Assembly: GCA_030615705.1 (NCBI GenBank)
Contig: JAUWYT010000140.1
Location: 1 to 5,472, forward strand
From: Chloroflexota bacterium
Lineage (GTDB): Bacteria; Chloroflexota; Anaerolineae; VGOG01
Length of the DNA: 5,472 nucleotides
Direction of reading: 5' to 3'
Positions 5,130-5,472 of the stretch are shown here, one piece after another (the stretch's first letter is position 1; every line of letters begins with the position of its first letter). Made by a program: the position numbers and the translations under genes. The notes beneath the pieces were generated by a model. The model was not told the origin of the DNA. It saw only the letters and a program-made list of their open reading frames with translations, and ran no database searches.

Positions 5130-5131
5130 TC

Positions 5132-5204
5132 GCCCACGTAGCTCAGGCGGTAGAGCACCTTCTTGGTAAGGAGGCGGTCAGCGGTTCAAGTCCGCTCGTG
5201 GGCT
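5132..5204 (+). tRNA. tRNA-Thr, anticodon GGU
   Basis: Acceptor GCCCACG (5132-5138) pairs with CGTGGGC (5197-5203), discriminator T5204. D-arm GCTC-AGGCGGTA-GAGC; anticodon stem CCTTC/GGAGG (one U-G) with loop TTGGTAA, anticodon GGT at 5165-5167; variable CGGTC; T-arm AGCGG-TTCAAGT-CCGCT fully paired. It reads ACC and ACU, complementing the UGU isoacceptor upstream. Only 28 bases separate it from the tuf start, so RNase processing of this tRNA would also create the tuf mRNA 5' end. Confidence 0.97.
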
Positions 5205-5217
5205 TCAGAATATCAAC

Positions 5218-5224
5218 AGGAGGT
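5218..5224 (+). promoter_or_regulatory. strong ribosome binding site of tuf
   Basis: AGGAGGT, a full anti-Shine-Dalgarno match, ends 8 bases before the tuf ATG and begins 13 bases after the tRNA-Thr discriminator base. It confirms the start and fits high expression. Confidence 0.88.
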
Positions 5225-5232
5225 CTGAGAAA

Positions 5233-5472
5233 ATGGCTAAGGAGCATTTTGAGAGGACGAAGCCGCATGTGAATGTGGGCACCATAGGGCATGTGGATCA
5301 TGGCAAGACGACCTTGACCTCGGCGATGACCAAGGTGTTAAGTTACAAGGGTCTTGGCAAGTGGTACACCTTTTACGAGATTGACAACGCTCCTGAGGAG
5401 AAGGAGAGGGGATTGACGATAGCCATCTCCCATGTGGAGTATGAGACGGAGAACAGGCACTATGCGCACATA
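5233..5472 (+). CDS. tuf: elongation factor Tu, N-terminal 80 residues (3' end outside window)
   Basis: EF-Tu is the GTPase that delivers aminoacyl-tRNA to the ribosomal A site. The fragment starts [20 protein letters not shown], a canonical EF-Tu N terminus. The P-loop GHVDHGKT lies at residues 19-26. The switch I region reads [15 protein letters not shown], with the G2 threonine kept and Leu where most EF-Tu have Ile (RGITI). SHVEYET follows, and the window ends at YAHI, just before the expected DCPGH G3 motif. The segment [10 protein letters not shown] (about 43-52) has more aromatic residues than the usual family sequence at this place. About 320 residues lie beyond the edge. It is the last visible gene of the tRNA operon, and no separate promoter is seen between tRNA-Thr and tuf. 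Confidence 0.98.
   Translation, partial: MAKEHFERTKPHVNVGTIGHVDHGKTTLTSAMTKVLSYKGLGKWYTFYEIDNAPEEKERGLTIAISHVEYETENRHYAHI

Noticed and set aside
4881..5131. CRISPR-like array interrupted by tRNA-Tyr
   Set aside because: Units are 7-8 bases with no unique spacers of regular length; they are simple tandem repeats.

Overview
This window is bacterial chromosome made of housekeeping genes, all on the + strand: the 3' part of radA, a yacL-type membrane PIN/TRAM gene, cysS, rlmB, then a tRNA-Thr(UGU), tRNA-Tyr(GUA), tRNA-Thr(GGU), tuf cluster cut off by the right edge. The order radA-yacL-...-cysS-rlmB-...-tuf recalls the Bacillus radA-disA-yacL-ispD-ispF-gltX-cysE-cysS-mrnC-rlmB block. The protein sequences, including an EF-Tu with [11 protein letters not shown] after the G2 threonine, and the abundance of short palindromic intergenic repeats point to a Chloroflexota-like organism (Dehalococcoidia or Anaerolineae relatives). 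That placement is an inference from gene order and motif memory, not from a search.

Layout. 1-775: C-terminal 257 residues of RadA. 776-1012: a non-coding gap with an imperfect hairpin (879-920) and a good Rho-independent terminator (934-962). 1013-2056: YacL-like protein with four membrane segments, a PIN nuclease domain and a TRAM domain. 2057-2364: a 308-base gap holding a long imperfect palindrome (2105-2172) and a smaller hairpin (2276-2301). 2365-3885: cysteinyl-tRNA synthetase, which carries an in-frame insert with a palindromic repeat-like core. 3937-4677: 23S rRNA 2'-O-methyltransferase RlmB, possibly coupled to a 14-residue leader ORF (3896-3940) by an ATGA overlap. 4679-4707: a perfect-consensus sigma-70 promoter starting 2 bases after the rlmB stop. 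4808-5204: three tRNA genes whose two spacers are filled with short tandem repeats (an 8-base unit in the first, a 7-base unit in the second), each switching orientation midway so the spacer can fold. 5233-5472: first 80 codons of tuf.

Functionally, most of the right-hand genes serve translation: CysS charges tRNA-Cys, RlmB modifies the ribosome, and the tRNA-tuf unit supplies Thr and Tyr tRNAs together with the factor that carries them to the ribosome. RadA belongs to recombination and repair, and YacL's role is poorly defined.

I found no new defence, mobile or metabolic system. The unusual material is the repeat content (four different short repeat structures in 5.5 kb, one of them translated inside an essential enzyme) and a few sequence details in the tRNAs and CysRS.
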